From positions 11,093 through 75,092 of the forward strand of contig JBBAAM010000011.1 of assembly GCA_041658245.1 (NCBI GenBank): DNA of 64,000 nt, read 5' to 3'. The stretch comes from Fen-1258 sp041658245. GTDB taxonomy: Bacteria > Bacteroidota > Ignavibacteria > Ignavibacteriales > Melioribacteraceae. Under the pieces are notes generated by a model. It did not search any database. It was given only the letters and a program-made list of their open reading frames with translations, and was not told the origin of the DNA. The number at the start of each line of letters is the position of its first letter. Positions within the stretch are counted from its first letter, which is position 1. Both the position numbers and the translations under genes were made by a program. Below, in pieces: positions 17,028-26,474 of the stretch.

Positions 17028-18027
17028 ACATCAAAAATATAGTTTGTTAGAGAAAATAGTTAATTCTATAAATGAGGATGGGTGGGATGTCTTTTATTTG
17101 TCTGATCCCAAGTATCATCCATTTAGACTAAAAATTTACAACGAAAAAGAAAGCTATAATATTCGGATTTATATTTGGCATTTAACTCATGGGGGTGGTT
17201 CGGCAAGGCCGGTTGATGAATATAGAATCCAAATTACAGGTGTAGATCATTTTGAAGCAGAAGTTGGCGGAAAGACATTAATATTAGGTTGGTGGGAAGA
17301 AGGAAATGTATTTGCTGGTTTCGATTTTAACAAACACATAGGTAATCTTGGTTTTTCCCCCTCAATTCAAATAAGAGAAGCAGCTTTAAGAAAAGCTTAC
17401 GTTAATGGATTTTCACCATGGACTAAGGAAAATCAAGAAACAGCAATTGCCTTCAGGACAGATTTTTTTGTTGAGTATGTAAGAAATTTAGAGTCCCTAC
17501 ATTCATTTGGTGAATCAAAAAATGATTTCGAAGCATTAGAAAATATTGCAAATAGACCAAATGAAATTAATGATACAATTATTGAAAGTATTTCTCCTCC
17601 GAGACAATTAACAGTTACTAGTGTTACAAAAAAGATTAGCGATAATGGATTTAAAGCAAGGGTATTAAATGCTTATTCACAGAAATGTGCTTTCTGTGGT
17701 TTGCAATTAAAATTAGTTGATGCTGCCCATATCTTACCAGTTAGCTATTCCGAAAGCACCGACGAGACATGTAATGGAATTTCAATGTGCGCATTACATC
17801 ACCGTGCATTTGATAGGTCTCTCGTGACTATTAACATGGAATATCAAATTGTACACAATGATAAAAAGATAGAGAAATTATCTGCCGAGAAGCTTACTGA
17901 TGGCGTAGAAGATTTTGTTAGGTATCTCCGACCATACATCATACTTCCACCTGCAGTTAATGATCGACCTCACATTGAATACATAAAAAAAACTAATGAG
18001 ATCAGAGGTTGGGAACTTAATTTTTAG
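17020..18027 (+). CDS. HNH restriction endonuclease (locus 1)
   Basis: A 335-residue protein starting at GTG inside the methylase gene. The C-terminal part has a zinc-binding HNH nuclease: C223-AFC, DAAHILP with the catalytic His, then CNGISMCALHHRAFD. The N-terminal ~200 residues (IRIYIWHLTHGGG, YRIQITGVDHFEA) form a separate domain known to me from other methylase-linked HNH proteins and are probably the DNA-reading part. With the overlapping methylase the obvious role is a type II-like restriction enzyme that cuts unmodified DNA. Confidence 0.82.
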   Translation: MHRHQKYSLLEKIVNSINEDGWDVFYLSDPKYHPFRLKIYNEKESYNIRIYIWHLTHGGGSARPVDEYRIQITGVDHFEAEVGGKTLILGWWEEGNVFAGFDFNKHIGNLGFSPSIQIREAALRKAYVNGFSPWTKENQETAIAFRTDFFVEYVRNLESLHSFGESKNDFEALENIANRPNEINDTIIESISPPRQLTVTSVTKKISDNGFKARVLNAYSQKCAFCGLQLKLVDAAHILPVSYSESTDETCNGISMCALHHRAFDRSLVTINMEYQIVHNDKKIEKLSAEKLTDGVEDFVRYLRPYIILPPAVNDRPHIEYIKKTNEIRGWELNF

Positions 18028-18063
18028 AATAGACAAATAAACAACATGGATTAGCTTAATTTT

Positions 18064-19938
18064 ATGCGTATCCCCGAACAAAAGATCGAAGATATAAGAA
18101 ACTCTACGGATATTGTAGATCTGATTTCCGGTCATGTTCATTTACGTAAGCGCGGAAAGAACTTTGTAGGACTGTGTCCATTTCATCAAGAAAAAACTCC
18201 ATCATTTACAGTAAGCGAAGATAAACAGATCTATCATTGCTTCGGCTGCGGAGCCGGAGGAAATGCTTTTAAGTTCTTAATGGAATTCAAAAATATTTCT
18301 TTTGTTGAAGCGGTTGAAGAAATTGCTGAACATCTTGGAATAAAGATAGATTTTGAAAGCCATCCTTCCGATGCACAGCAAAATGAACTTGAAGAATTAT
18401 ATGAAATAAATGTTTTAGCAGCTAGATTCTTTTCAGATAACTTGTTAAAAAGTTCCGATGGCGAAACAGCACGAGAATATTTAAAAAGAAGGAACATCAA
18501 ACAGCCAACACAAAAGACTTTTGGGATAGGTTACGCTCCTTACGGATGGGACAATTTTCTTGCTCACGCTAAAGAAAATAAAGTTGATCTTGCTAAAGCA
18601 AAACTTCTTGGGTTGATTGACATCAACGATAAAGGCGAGTATTACGATAAATTCCGCGGGCGTGTAATATTTCCTATCTTCTCACCAAACGGAAGAGTAA
18701 TTGCATTCGGCGGACGTATTTTAGAAAATCAAGAGAATGCCGCTAAGTATTTAAACTCACCTGAATCACAAATTTATTCTAAGAGACGTTCTCTGTATGG
18801 ATTGTTCCACTCAAAAGATGATATAAGAAAATTAGACCGCGCAATTCTTGTTGAAGGATATATGGATTTGGTTTCCTTATATCAAGCCGGAGTAAAAAAT
18901 GTAGTTGCATCTTCCGGAACATCTTTAACGGAAGAACAAGTTCAGCTTCTTTCTCGATTCACTAAAAACACTATAATTCTTTTTGATGCTGATCCTGCCG
19001 GACAAAAAGCATCGCTAAGAAGTATTGAGATATTACTGAAGCAGGACTTTGAAGTGAAAGTTATTGCTTTGCCAAAAGGCGAGGATCCGGATTCGTATAT
19101 CATCAAATACGGAAAAGAAAAATTTGAAGAAGAAGTAACCCGCGCAAAGAACTTCTTGGAATATCAAACGGCACAATTTGAAGAACAAGGTTTATTTGAA
19201 GACCCTGCAGAAACGACAAAAGCTATACGAGAACTTGTGAATACTTTAGCTTTGGTTGGCGATGAACTTAAGCGAAATTTATTGATGAAGACCATTGCCA
19301 AGAGATTTAATTTGCGAGAGAAGTTAATTGAATCTGAACTCAATACATTTTTACAACAGCAAAAAGAAAGGAGCACTGCTTCAACAGCTCGTCCCGATCA
19401 GAGAAGCGCAGTTCAGCAGGCTCAATCACAGCTTGCATTGTCTTCAAAATCAGCAGACGAAAATCCTTACGAGAAAGAATTGATCCGTTTACTTTACAGC
19501 GGCGAAGAAGAAATTATTTCTCATATTCTTGATAAAATTTCCGTTGAAAATTATAATGATCATAGCATGAGGAAGCTTGCCGAGATTGTTAGGGACGGGT
19601 TCAATGAGCAGAAATATTCCCCGGCTTATTTAATTGATAAAATTGATGATGAAGACTTACAAGAATTTATTTTTGAATTAACTCTTGCTGATGAATCAAT
19701 AAGTAAAAAGTGGGATGAACTTTCTTTTAACGGCAAAATTGAAAAAGATACATTAGATCATGCACTGGAGACAATAAAAAATTTTCTTCTTTATCAAATT
19801 GATCAGCAGATCAAACTGAACAATCAATTCATTTCGGATTCCAAAGACGAACGGCTGCATTTAGAAATGATGAAACGAAATCAAGAATTGCAGGACGAAA
19901 AAAAATCACTACTCGGTTCAAAGAACAAGCAAATATGA
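18064..19938 (+). CDS. dnaG: DNA primase
   Basis: A 624-residue DnaG. The CHC2 zinc finger ligands are C38, H41, C59 and C62, the Toprim domain has LVEGYMDL near 262-269 and FDADPAGQKA near 306-315, and a C-terminal helicase-interaction region follows. It synthesises RNA primers for replication. The gap from the HNH gene is 36 bases, and the GH13 gene starts eight bases after its stop, so the three may share a transcript, although primase probably has its own promoter. Confidence 0.97.
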   Translation: MRIPEQKIEDIRNSTDIVDLISGHVHLRKRGKNFVGLCPFHQEKTPSFTVSEDKQIYHCFGCGAGGNAFKFLMEFKNISFVEAVEEIAEHLGIKIDFESHPSDAQQNELEELYEINVLAARFFSDNLLKSSDGETAREYLKRRNIKQPTQKTFGIGYAPYGWDNFLAHAKENKVDLAKAKLLGLIDINDKGEYYDKFRGRVIFPIFSPNGRVIAFGGRILENQENAAKYLNSPESQIYSKRRSLYGLFHSKDDIRKLDRAILVEGYMDLVSLYQAGVKNVVASSGTSLTEEQVQLLSRFTKNTIILFDADPAGQKASLRSIEILLKQDFEVKVIALPKGEDPDSYIIKYGKEKFEEEVTRAKNFLEYQTAQFEEQGLFEDPAETTKAIRELVNTLALVGDELKRNLLMKTIAKRFNLREKLIESELNTFLQQQKERSTASTARPDQRSAVQQAQSQLALSSKSADENPYEKELIRLLYSGEEEIISHILDKISVENYNDHSMRKLAEIVRDGFNEQKYSPAYLIDKIDDEDLQEFIFELTLADESISKKWDELSFNGKIEKDTLDHALETIKNFLLYQIDQQIKLNNQFISDSKDERLHLEMMKRNQELQDEKKSLLGSKNKQI

Positions 19939-19945
19939 ATTGAAA

Positions 19946-21424
19946 ATGCTATACAATCAATCACTTTACGAAATTAATACCCGAATTTGGCTCCGAAGAT
20001 TTGATCAAGGTATTATCAAATCAACTTTGAACGATGTGCCGAATTCATACTGGGACGATCTTGCGAAAAAGGGAATTGATTATATCTGGTTAATGGGAAT
20101 TTGGAAAACATGTAATTCAGTAATTGATAGATGTTGTTTTGAAGAAGGATTAAAAAAAAGTTACAACCGTGCATTAAAGAGCTGGAAGCGGGAAGATGTG
20201 ATCGGTTCACCTTATGCAATAGATGTTTACGAAATCAGTTCGGAGCTTGGCGATCATAAATCCCTGCTTGAATTAAAATCCCGCTTGAATAAGAAGGGGA
20301 TGAAACTTATTCTCGACTTCGTTCCAAATCATTTTAGTGCGGACACCAGGTTAATCAAAACCAGTCCCGGCATTTTTCTTTCTGTTGATAAAGAATTTTT
20401 TAACCGGGATTCACATACATTTTACCAGCCAAATCATAATGAACAAAAATATTTTGCTCATGGCCGCGATCCTTTTTTCCCTGCATGGCAGGATACTATC
20501 CAGATAAATATTTTCAGTAAAGAAGCCAGAAAATTTCTTATCAACACTCTGCTTGCTTTAGCAAAAATATGCGATGGTGTTCGCTGCGATATGTCAATGC
20601 TTTTACTCAACAATGTTTTTAAGAATACTTGGGGAGGAGTTTTAGGTAAGAACGGTTTTGAAAAGAATGAATCAGAATTCTGGACGGAAGCGATATTAGA
20701 GATTAAAAATGAAAGAGCTGATTTTCTTTTTATCGCTGAAGCATATTGGGATCTTGAATATGATCTTCAACAAATCGGGTTCGATTTTACTTATGACAAG
20801 AAATTGACCGATCGTTTGAAATATGCACCGGTAAAAGAAATTCACAACCATCTTCTTGCCGATAATGATTATCAAAAAAAATCATTGCGATTCATTGAAA
20901 ATCATGATGAAGAACGGGCAGCCGCAATTCTTGGAAAAGATAAATCAAAAGCAGCGGCTGTAATAATAAGCACGATTCAAGGAATGCGTTTTTATTATGA
21001 CGGACAATTCGAAGGGAAAAAAATAAAACTCCCGGTGCAGCTTGGAAGAGAGCCGGAGGAACAGCAGAATAATGTTCTGAAAAGTTTTTACAATAAACTT
21101 TTGGCTATAACTTCACATGAAATTTTTAATAGAGGTAAGTGGATTCTTTTAGATCCGGAACCTTCTTTGGATAATAACTCAACATTTTTGAATATCCTTG
21201 CATGGGTCTGGTCCTTTAAAGATGAAAAACGTCTTGTAGTTGTTAATTATTCGGAAACTCTTTCAACATGCCGGATAAAATTGGACGTGCGCGGTTATCA
21301 AGAAGACTTTTTAATTAAGGATTTATTGAACGATCAGTCATATATGCGTTCTGCAGAGGAAGTTTACAACAGCGGTTTGTATATCGAGCTAAAACCTTTC
21401 CAATCACACATTTTTATTTTTTGA
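19946..21424 (+). CDS. Cytoplasmic alpha-amylase family (GH13) glycoside hydrolase
   Basis: A 492-residue GH13 enzyme without signal peptide. The catalytic set is visible: nucleophile Asp in GVRCDMSML, acid/base Glu in FIAEAYWD, and transition-state Asp in ENHDEERA. The N-terminus YEINTRIWL is usual for intracellular maltogenic or branching-type members. An in-frame TTG six bases upstream is an alternative start. Substrate cannot be fixed; an alpha-glucan or maltodextrin is likely. It follows dnaG closely on the same strand. Confidence 0.88.
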   Translation: MLYNQSLYEINTRIWLRRFDQGIIKSTLNDVPNSYWDDLAKKGIDYIWLMGIWKTCNSVIDRCCFEEGLKKSYNRALKSWKREDVIGSPYAIDVYEISSELGDHKSLLELKSRLNKKGMKLILDFVPNHFSADTRLIKTSPGIFLSVDKEFFNRDSHTFYQPNHNEQKYFAHGRDPFFPAWQDTIQINIFSKEARKFLINTLLALAKICDGVRCDMSMLLLNNVFKNTWGGVLGKNGFEKNESEFWTEAILEIKNERADFLFIAEAYWDLEYDLQQIGFDFTYDKKLTDRLKYAPVKEIHNHLLADNDYQKKSLRFIENHDEERAAAILGKDKSKAAAVIISTIQGMRFYYDGQFEGKKIKLPVQLGREPEEQQNNVLKSFYNKLLAITSHEIFNRGKWILLDPEPSLDNNSTFLNILAWVWSFKDEKRLVVVNYSETLSTCRIKLDVRGYQEDFLIKDLLNDQSYMRSAEEVYNSGLYIELKPFQSHIFIF

Positions 21425-21535
21425 AAATATTTTAACAGCGACACCCCCGAATGGAAGAATGCAAAGTTATTACACCTTAAGCATATCTTGTACAATCGGT
21501 TTCAATCCGGCAAAAACCAGTCAACTTCATGTATT

Positions 21536-22987
21536 TCAACTTTCGTTCAATATTTTTTGAAATGTTTCTTGAATTACATTCGATGCTAATTCAACATGTT
21601 TCTCTTCGGTGCGTAATCCCGAAACACATAATCGTATTGTAAATTTTCCATTCAATTTTGTGTGAGTGATAAAAACTTTTCCGGTTGCATTTACTGCATG
21701 CAATAATTTTTCGTTTAGCTCATTGATTTTTACTTCATCATTCCATCCGTTTGGTTTCGCACGGAAACAAACCGTGCTGAAAGGAGTAGGTGCAACTCGT
21801 TCAAAATTAGGATTCTCATCAATCCATTTTGCAAAAAATTGTCCAAGACGGATGTGCTCTCTCAATCTCGACTGTAATCCCTCAACACCAAAATAACGCA
21901 GTACAAACCAGAATTTTAATGATCTAAATCTTCGCCCAAGCTGTATTCCGTAATCCATATAATTATTCACGGATGAATCTTCCGCAGTTTTCAAATATTC
22001 GGCTGTAAGTGAAAATGCTTGTTTAAGAATTTCCGGTTTGCGCGTATACAAAATGCTCAAATCAACCGGAACGAATAACCATTTGTGCGGATTGACAACA
22101 AACGAATCAGCATGTTCTACATCCTTAAAATGTTTGTTCATCTCCGGCAGCATTGCAGTTACACCGGCATGTGCCGCATCAACATGAAGCCAAATTTTTT
22201 CCCGAGTGCATATTTTAGCAATCTCTTCAACCGGATCTACACTTGTTGTTGATGTTGTTCCAATTGTTGCAACAACACAGAACGGAACGCAGCCATTTGC
22301 TCGATCTTCTTTGATTGCTTTCTCTAACTTTGATGGGATCATTCTGAATTCGGAATCAACCGGAATTTTTCTAATTCCATCCAAACCAATACCGAGTGTA
22401 AGTGCCGCTTTATCAATTGAGTTGTGAGCATGCTCTGAACAATACAAACGAAGTTTAGGAACACCGCTCAGACCGTGTTTGCGAATATCAAATCCGATAT
22501 TTTCCCGTGCGGCTGCAATTGCATGCATAGAACTTACTGAAGCGGTATCGTAAATAATTCCCCAAAATTCTTTTGGAAGATTAATTATTTCTCTAAACCA
22601 GTTTAAAACTGTTTCTTCAAGTTCGGTTGATGCTGGCGCGGATTTCCAAAGCATCGAGTTAACATTAAATGCTGCGCTGATAAGTTCTGCAAGAATTCCC
22701 GGACCGCTTGCAGTTGAATTGAAATACGCCATAAAGTTCGGATGCTGCCAATGAGTTGTTCCCGGCAAAATAATTTTATCTAAATCCTCGATAATTTTAT
22801 CTATCGGCTCGCCGGATTGCGGCGCATGATTTGGCAATTTACTTTTCACGTCTCCCGGATTAATGTTAGGCAGAACAGGGAATGAATCAACATTTTCAAG
22901 ATAGTTGGCGACCCAATCAATTAATTCGTAACCGTACTTTTTAAATTCTTCTGCCGGCATATCGCCATAACTCTTGTTCTTATTCAT
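21536..22987 (-). CDS. Group II pyridoxal-dependent decarboxylase (aromatic-L-amino-acid type)
   Basis: A 483-residue PLP decarboxylase of the DDC/AADC group. The cofactor lysine lies in NPHKWLF, the PLP-stacking His and Asp in DTASVSSMHA and HVDAAHAG, and the mobile catalytic loop precedes RRFRSLKFWF. Aromatic amino acids (Tyr, Phe, Trp, DOPA) are the usual substrates; the fold does not settle which. The upstream alpha/beta hydrolase gene ends nine bases before its start, so they are probably co-transcribed. Confidence 0.9.
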   Translation of the reverse strand: MNKNKSYGDMPAEEFKKYGYELIDWVANYLENVDSFPVLPNINPGDVKSKLPNHAPQSGEPIDKIIEDLDKIILPGTTHWQHPNFMAYFNSTASGPGILAELISAAFNVNSMLWKSAPASTELEETVLNWFREIINLPKEFWGIIYDTASVSSMHAIAAARENIGFDIRKHGLSGVPKLRLYCSEHAHNSIDKAALTLGIGLDGIRKIPVDSEFRMIPSKLEKAIKEDRANGCVPFCVVATIGTTSTTSVDPVEEIAKICTREKIWLHVDAAHAGVTAMLPEMNKHFKDVEHADSFVVNPHKWLFVPVDLSILYTRKPEILKQAFSLTAEYLKTAEDSSVNNYMDYGIQLGRRFRSLKFWFVLRYFGVEGLQSRLREHIRLGQFFAKWIDENPNFERVAPTPFSTVCFRAKPNGWNDEVKINELNEKLLHAVNATGKVFITHTKLNGKFTIRLCVSGLRTEEKHVELASNVIQETFQKILNES

Positions 22988-22996
22988 GCTCTTTCT

Positions 22997-23836
22997 CTAA
23001 AATTTTATTTGTTTTGCCCAATCGGAAATCAATCTCATCAGTTGAATCCGCTTGTCGGAAAATGAATGACCTGTTTCGAGTATGAACTCTTTAACATTAG
23101 AATTTGCTAGTTTGAGTGCGCCAACCAACGGCTTATGATGCAATTCTATAGGTGCTGTTGTATCATGTTTAGCACTTATGATAAGAAGATTTTTTTGTGA
23201 AAGTTTTTCGGCATGATTAATAAGATCCCAATCGGCTTTATGTTGGATCATTTCCTTCAAAAGTATTTCCGGAGAAGGACAGTTCACAAAATCTTTTGCT
23301 AGTTGCATTCTTTCAGCGCTATATTTTTTTATCTCTCCATTCATTGTTATTAATTGTCCGAACATCCCGATGTTAAACGGCGCTATCGCACAAACATTTT
23401 TTATAAAATCAAATTGGAGTGAGGTAAACAGCGCAGCGAATCCACCCATACTATAACCAAGAAATAAAATTCTATTTTTATCTACTTGGAATTTTTCTCT
23501 GCATAAATCGTCTTTTAAAAATGTTACTGCTGCGGGTATATCTTCAATAAGATTATTCCAAGAAAATTCACCTTCACTTCCCCATGAACCGCGGCTATAA
23601 AACGTGAAAACATTAAATCCTTGACGCTGAAGCATGTGTGCAATATCGTAATTCACTTCATTGCCGGGAAAACCGGTTAAGAGCAAAACAGTTGGATGTA
23701 GTCCTTCACCTGAAGTAATAAACATTGTGCCTAAAACTTTTGATCTGCCGCTAATGAAAACTGCAGGAGACAATGATGATGGAAATTTAGGATCAATCGT
23801 TGGGTTATCTTGGGTTACAGGATCAAAATCTGTCAT
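22997..23836 (-). CDS. Alpha/beta hydrolase
   Basis: A 279-residue serine hydrolase. Nucleophile Ser in GYSMGGFAA, acid Asp in SAKHDTTAP and His in ETGHSFSDKR make a standard triad. TGFPGNEVNYDIA looks like the oxyanion-hole strand. It may be a peptidase or esterase; no substrate can be assigned. It is first in a two-gene unit with the PLP decarboxylase. Confidence 0.85.
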   Translation of the reverse strand: MTDFDPVTQDNPTIDPKFPSSLSPAVFISGRSKVLGTMFITSGEGLHPTVLLLTGFPGNEVNYDIAHMLQRQGFNVFTFYSRGSWGSEGEFSWNNLIEDIPAAVTFLKDDLCREKFQVDKNRILFLGYSMGGFAALFTSLQFDFIKNVCAIAPFNIGMFGQLITMNGEIKKYSAERMQLAKDFVNCPSPEILLKEMIQHKADWDLINHAEKLSQKNLLIISAKHDTTAPIELHHKPLVGALKLANSNVKEFILETGHSFSDKRIQLMRLISDWAKQIKF

Positions 23837-23965
23837 TGCTCATACCTTGGCATTTGTCATTTCTTCTCTTCAAAGATAAGCAGAAAAAGATTTGTCTGAA
23901 ATCTATTTACAAAATCACTCTAAATTTCCATATCGCTTTGTCATTTCTTATCTTTGCAACAGCCC

Positions 23966-23998
23966 ATCCCTTTCCCCTCCCAAAGGGAAGGGATTTTT
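23966..23998 (+). repeat. GC-rich hairpin with T-run ahead of proS
   Basis: ATCCCTTTCCC and GGGAAGGGAT form an imperfect stem followed by five T residues, ending 28 bases before the proS start codon. No gene on this strand ends upstream, so it is either a copy of a common CCCTTT/AAAGGG repeat or a leader attenuator. Confidence 0.55.
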
Positions 23999-24025
23999 AA
24001 TTGTTGAATTAACTAAGAATTTATT

Positions 24026-25717
24026 ATGAGAGTAAGTAAATCGTTTATTCCGACCTTAAAAGAAGTACCGAATGATGCGGTAATTCAAAGCCATATTTTA
24101 ATGATCCGTGCAGGATTAGTAAGACAAGTATCAGCCGGAATATATTCATGGCTGCCGCTTGGATATAAAGTTCTAAGAAAAATCATGGATATAATCCGCG
24201 AAGAGATGAATGCTATCGGCGGACAGGAGTTTCATTTTCCCGGATTAAATCCAAAAGAAATTTGGGAACAGACGGGACGAGTTGAAGCATTCGGAGATAT
24301 TCTTTTTCATATTAAGAACCGCGATTATGTTTTAGCCCCAACACACGAAGAGATAGTTGCATATCATGCTAAGGGTTCTATCGCTTCTTACAAAGATCTG
24401 CCGCAAATTTGGTATCAGATCCAAACAAAGTTTAGAAATGAACCGCGTCCGAGAAGCGGAGTTATACGTGGAAGACAATTTATTATGAAGGATGCTTACA
24501 CACTCGACCGCGATGAAGCCGGTTTGGATGTTGGCTATTCTCTTCATGATAAAGCTTACCGTAAAATTTTTGACCGCTGCGGGTTAAAATATTTTGTTGT
24601 AGGCGCTTCAAGCGGTGCAATGGGCGGAAGTAAATCCGAAGAGTTTATGGTTAAGAGTGATGCGGGCGAAGATACTGTTGCTTATTGCGAAAAATGCGGA
24701 TATGCTGCCAACGCTGAAGTTGCTCAATCGGTTGCTACATCAGTTCCGCGTCAAAAAGAATCGAAGAAATTTCTTGAAATATCAACGCCTAATGTTCACA
24801 CAATAGATGAACTTTGCGAGTTCTTAAAAATTGACGAACATGAAACTGCTAAATCAAGAATTTATATTCATGATGCTAAACCGGTTCTTGTTTTAATGCT
24901 TGGCAACGATGAAGTAAATGAAACAAAATTGGCAAATGTTCTTGGCGGGAATGTTCGTCCTGCTCATCCGGAAGAATTGAAAGAAATTTCCGGTGCTGAT
25001 GCCGGTTCGATTGGACCGATTGATTTTCCACATAAAATAATTGCAGATAATCTTTTGAAGGACGGAAATAATCTTTACAGCGGTGCGAACAAAAATGATT
25101 ATCACATCGGCGGAATAGATTTGAAGCGCGATGTTCCAAAATGCGAATACTTTGATCTGCGTACTGCAGAGAACGGAGAAAAATGTATCCGCTGCGGTTC
25201 AACCTTGGATGTATTCAAAGCAATCGAACTTGGACATATCTTTAAGCTTGGGACAAAATATTCCGATGCGCTTGGTGTACTTTATCTTGATGAAAAAGGG
25301 AAAGAACATCCGATAGTGATGGGAAGTTACGGTATTGGTGTGGAAAGAATTTTTGCCTGCTTCCTCGAGCAGAATTATGATGAGAAAGGAATTATTTGGA
25401 AAAAACCTCTCAATCCATTTGATATTCATTTGATCGGATTGAACATGAAAAACGATCTCGTTTCCAAAACTTGCGAAAAACTTTACATTGATTTGATTGC
25501 AGAAGGTTACGAGGTGCTGTTTGATGACCGTCTTGAAGCGAGCGCAGGATTCAAATTCAATGATGCTGATTTGCTTGGAATGCCTTTTCAATTAATTGTA
25601 GGAGAGAAGAATTTGAAAGACGGTAAAATTGAATTGAAGAACAGAAAAACCGGCGAGAAAAAAATTGTTGAACAAAACCAATTAAATTCTATTCTCAAAG
25701 AACTGATTAAAAGCTAA
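24026..25717 (+). CDS. proS: Prolyl-tRNA synthetase (bacterial type)
   Basis: A 563-residue class II synthetase with the long bacterial architecture. Motif 1 is in the N-terminal region (GYKVLRKIMDIIREEM), motif 2 is RNEPRPRSGVIRGRQF, the insertion domain for deacylating Ala-tRNA(Pro) spans about residues 225-400, and motif 3 is GSYGIGVERI. A separate YbaK-type deacylase, which clears Cys-tRNA(Pro), is encoded 3.6 kb away at 29331. proS heads a same-strand run of rsmI, GH13, DUF1569 and nfu. Confidence 0.96.
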   Translation: MRVSKSFIPTLKEVPNDAVIQSHILMIRAGLVRQVSAGIYSWLPLGYKVLRKIMDIIREEMNAIGGQEFHFPGLNPKEIWEQTGRVEAFGDILFHIKNRDYVLAPTHEEIVAYHAKGSIASYKDLPQIWYQIQTKFRNEPRPRSGVIRGRQFIMKDAYTLDRDEAGLDVGYSLHDKAYRKIFDRCGLKYFVVGASSGAMGGSKSEEFMVKSDAGEDTVAYCEKCGYAANAEVAQSVATSVPRQKESKKFLEISTPNVHTIDELCEFLKIDEHETAKSRIYIHDAKPVLVLMLGNDEVNETKLANVLGGNVRPAHPEELKEISGADAGSIGPIDFPHKIIADNLLKDGNNLYSGANKNDYHIGGIDLKRDVPKCEYFDLRTAENGEKCIRCGSTLDVFKAIELGHIFKLGTKYSDALGVLYLDEKGKEHPIVMGSYGIGVERIFACFLEQNYDEKGIIWKKPLNPFDIHLIGLNMKNDLVSKTCEKLYIDLIAEGYEVLFDDRLEASAGFKFNDADLLGMPFQLIVGEKNLKDGKIELKNRKTGEKKIVEQNQLNSILKELIKS

Positions 25718-25760
25718 ACGCAAAGACCGCAGAGAAAAACTTTGCGAACTCTGCGGTTAA
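25718..25760. repeat. Hairpin repeat between proS and rsmI
   Basis: ACCGCAGAG (25726-25734) and CTCTGCGGT (25749-25757) pair across a short loop, embedded in an AACGCAAAGACC... sequence of a type common in this phylum. It starts directly after the proS stop and ends nine bases before the rsmI start. Confidence 0.75.
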
Positions 25761-25768
25761 AAAAAAAT

Positions 25769-26443
25769 ATGAACGCAAAGTTATACATTGTCTCTACACC
25801 CATCGGCAACTACGAAGATATTTCTCTACGTGCGATTAATGTTCTAAAGTCGGTTGATTTTATTATTTGCGAAGAATTCAAAGAAGCAAGACGATTACTT
25901 TCTCACTTTCAAATCGAGAAAGAATTACACTCACTCAACGAGCATAATGAAAAAGAAGCGTCACAAGAAATATTTCAAAAAATCAAAGGAAGTAAATCTG
26001 CCGCTTTGATTTCCGATTGTGGCACTCCGCTTTTTTCTGATCCCGGAAATTTACTTGTTCAAATGTGTATTGCCGCAAAGATTGATGTTGTTGCAATTCC
26101 CGGTGCAAGTTCATTACTGCCTGCTCTTGTTGGTTCAGGATTTAATCTTGTTAAATTCTATTACGCCGGTTGGCTCTCACCCAAAAGCGAAATTAGAAAA
26201 AAAGAATTACTTAGGTTAAAGGGAGTTAAAGAATTAATTGTTCTGATGGAAACACCATACCGATTAAAAGCAATTTTAACTGACGTTTCAAAAATATTCG
26301 GTGCTTCAACAAAAATTGTTGTAGCGTTCGATCTAACTCTTCCAACGGAAAAATATTTTAGAGGAATTGTTTCTGAAATATTAAAATCAGCATCAGAGAA
26401 AAATCTTAAAGGTGAGTTTGTTCTGATCATTAATAACAAATAA
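25769..26443 (+). CDS. rsmI: 16S rRNA (cytidine-1402-2'-O)-methyltransferase
   Basis: A 224-residue RsmI of the tetrapyrrole-methylase-like fold. LYIVSTPIGNYEDISLRA is the family N-terminus, and SDCGTPLFSDPG and FYAGWLS... follow the usual order. It methylates the ribose of C1402 in 16S rRNA. The frame could begin at a TTG at 25742, but that stretch is a hairpin repeat; ATG 25769 gives the family length. The C-terminal domain is short compared with E. coli RsmI (about 286 residues). Confidence 0.9.
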   Translation: MNAKLYIVSTPIGNYEDISLRAINVLKSVDFIICEEFKEARRLLSHFQIEKELHSLNEHNEKEASQEIFQKIKGSKSAALISDCGTPLFSDPGNLLVQMCIAAKIDVVAIPGASSLLPALVGSGFNLVKFYYAGWLSPKSEIRKKELLRLKGVKELIVLMETPYRLKAILTDVSKIFGASTKIVVAFDLTLPTEKYFRGIVSEILKSASEKNLKGEFVLIINNK

Positions 26444-26474
26444 ATATCTATTCATTCCGAATTATGGAAAGCAA

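Noticed and set aside
24876..25202. 108-codon frame antisense to proS
   Set aside because: Composition and position fit a shadow frame, with no upstream ribosome site.
25199..25591. 130-codon open frame on the minus strand inside proS
   Set aside because: It lies wholly inside the well-supported proS gene, has no family resemblance and no ribosome site; a shadow frame.
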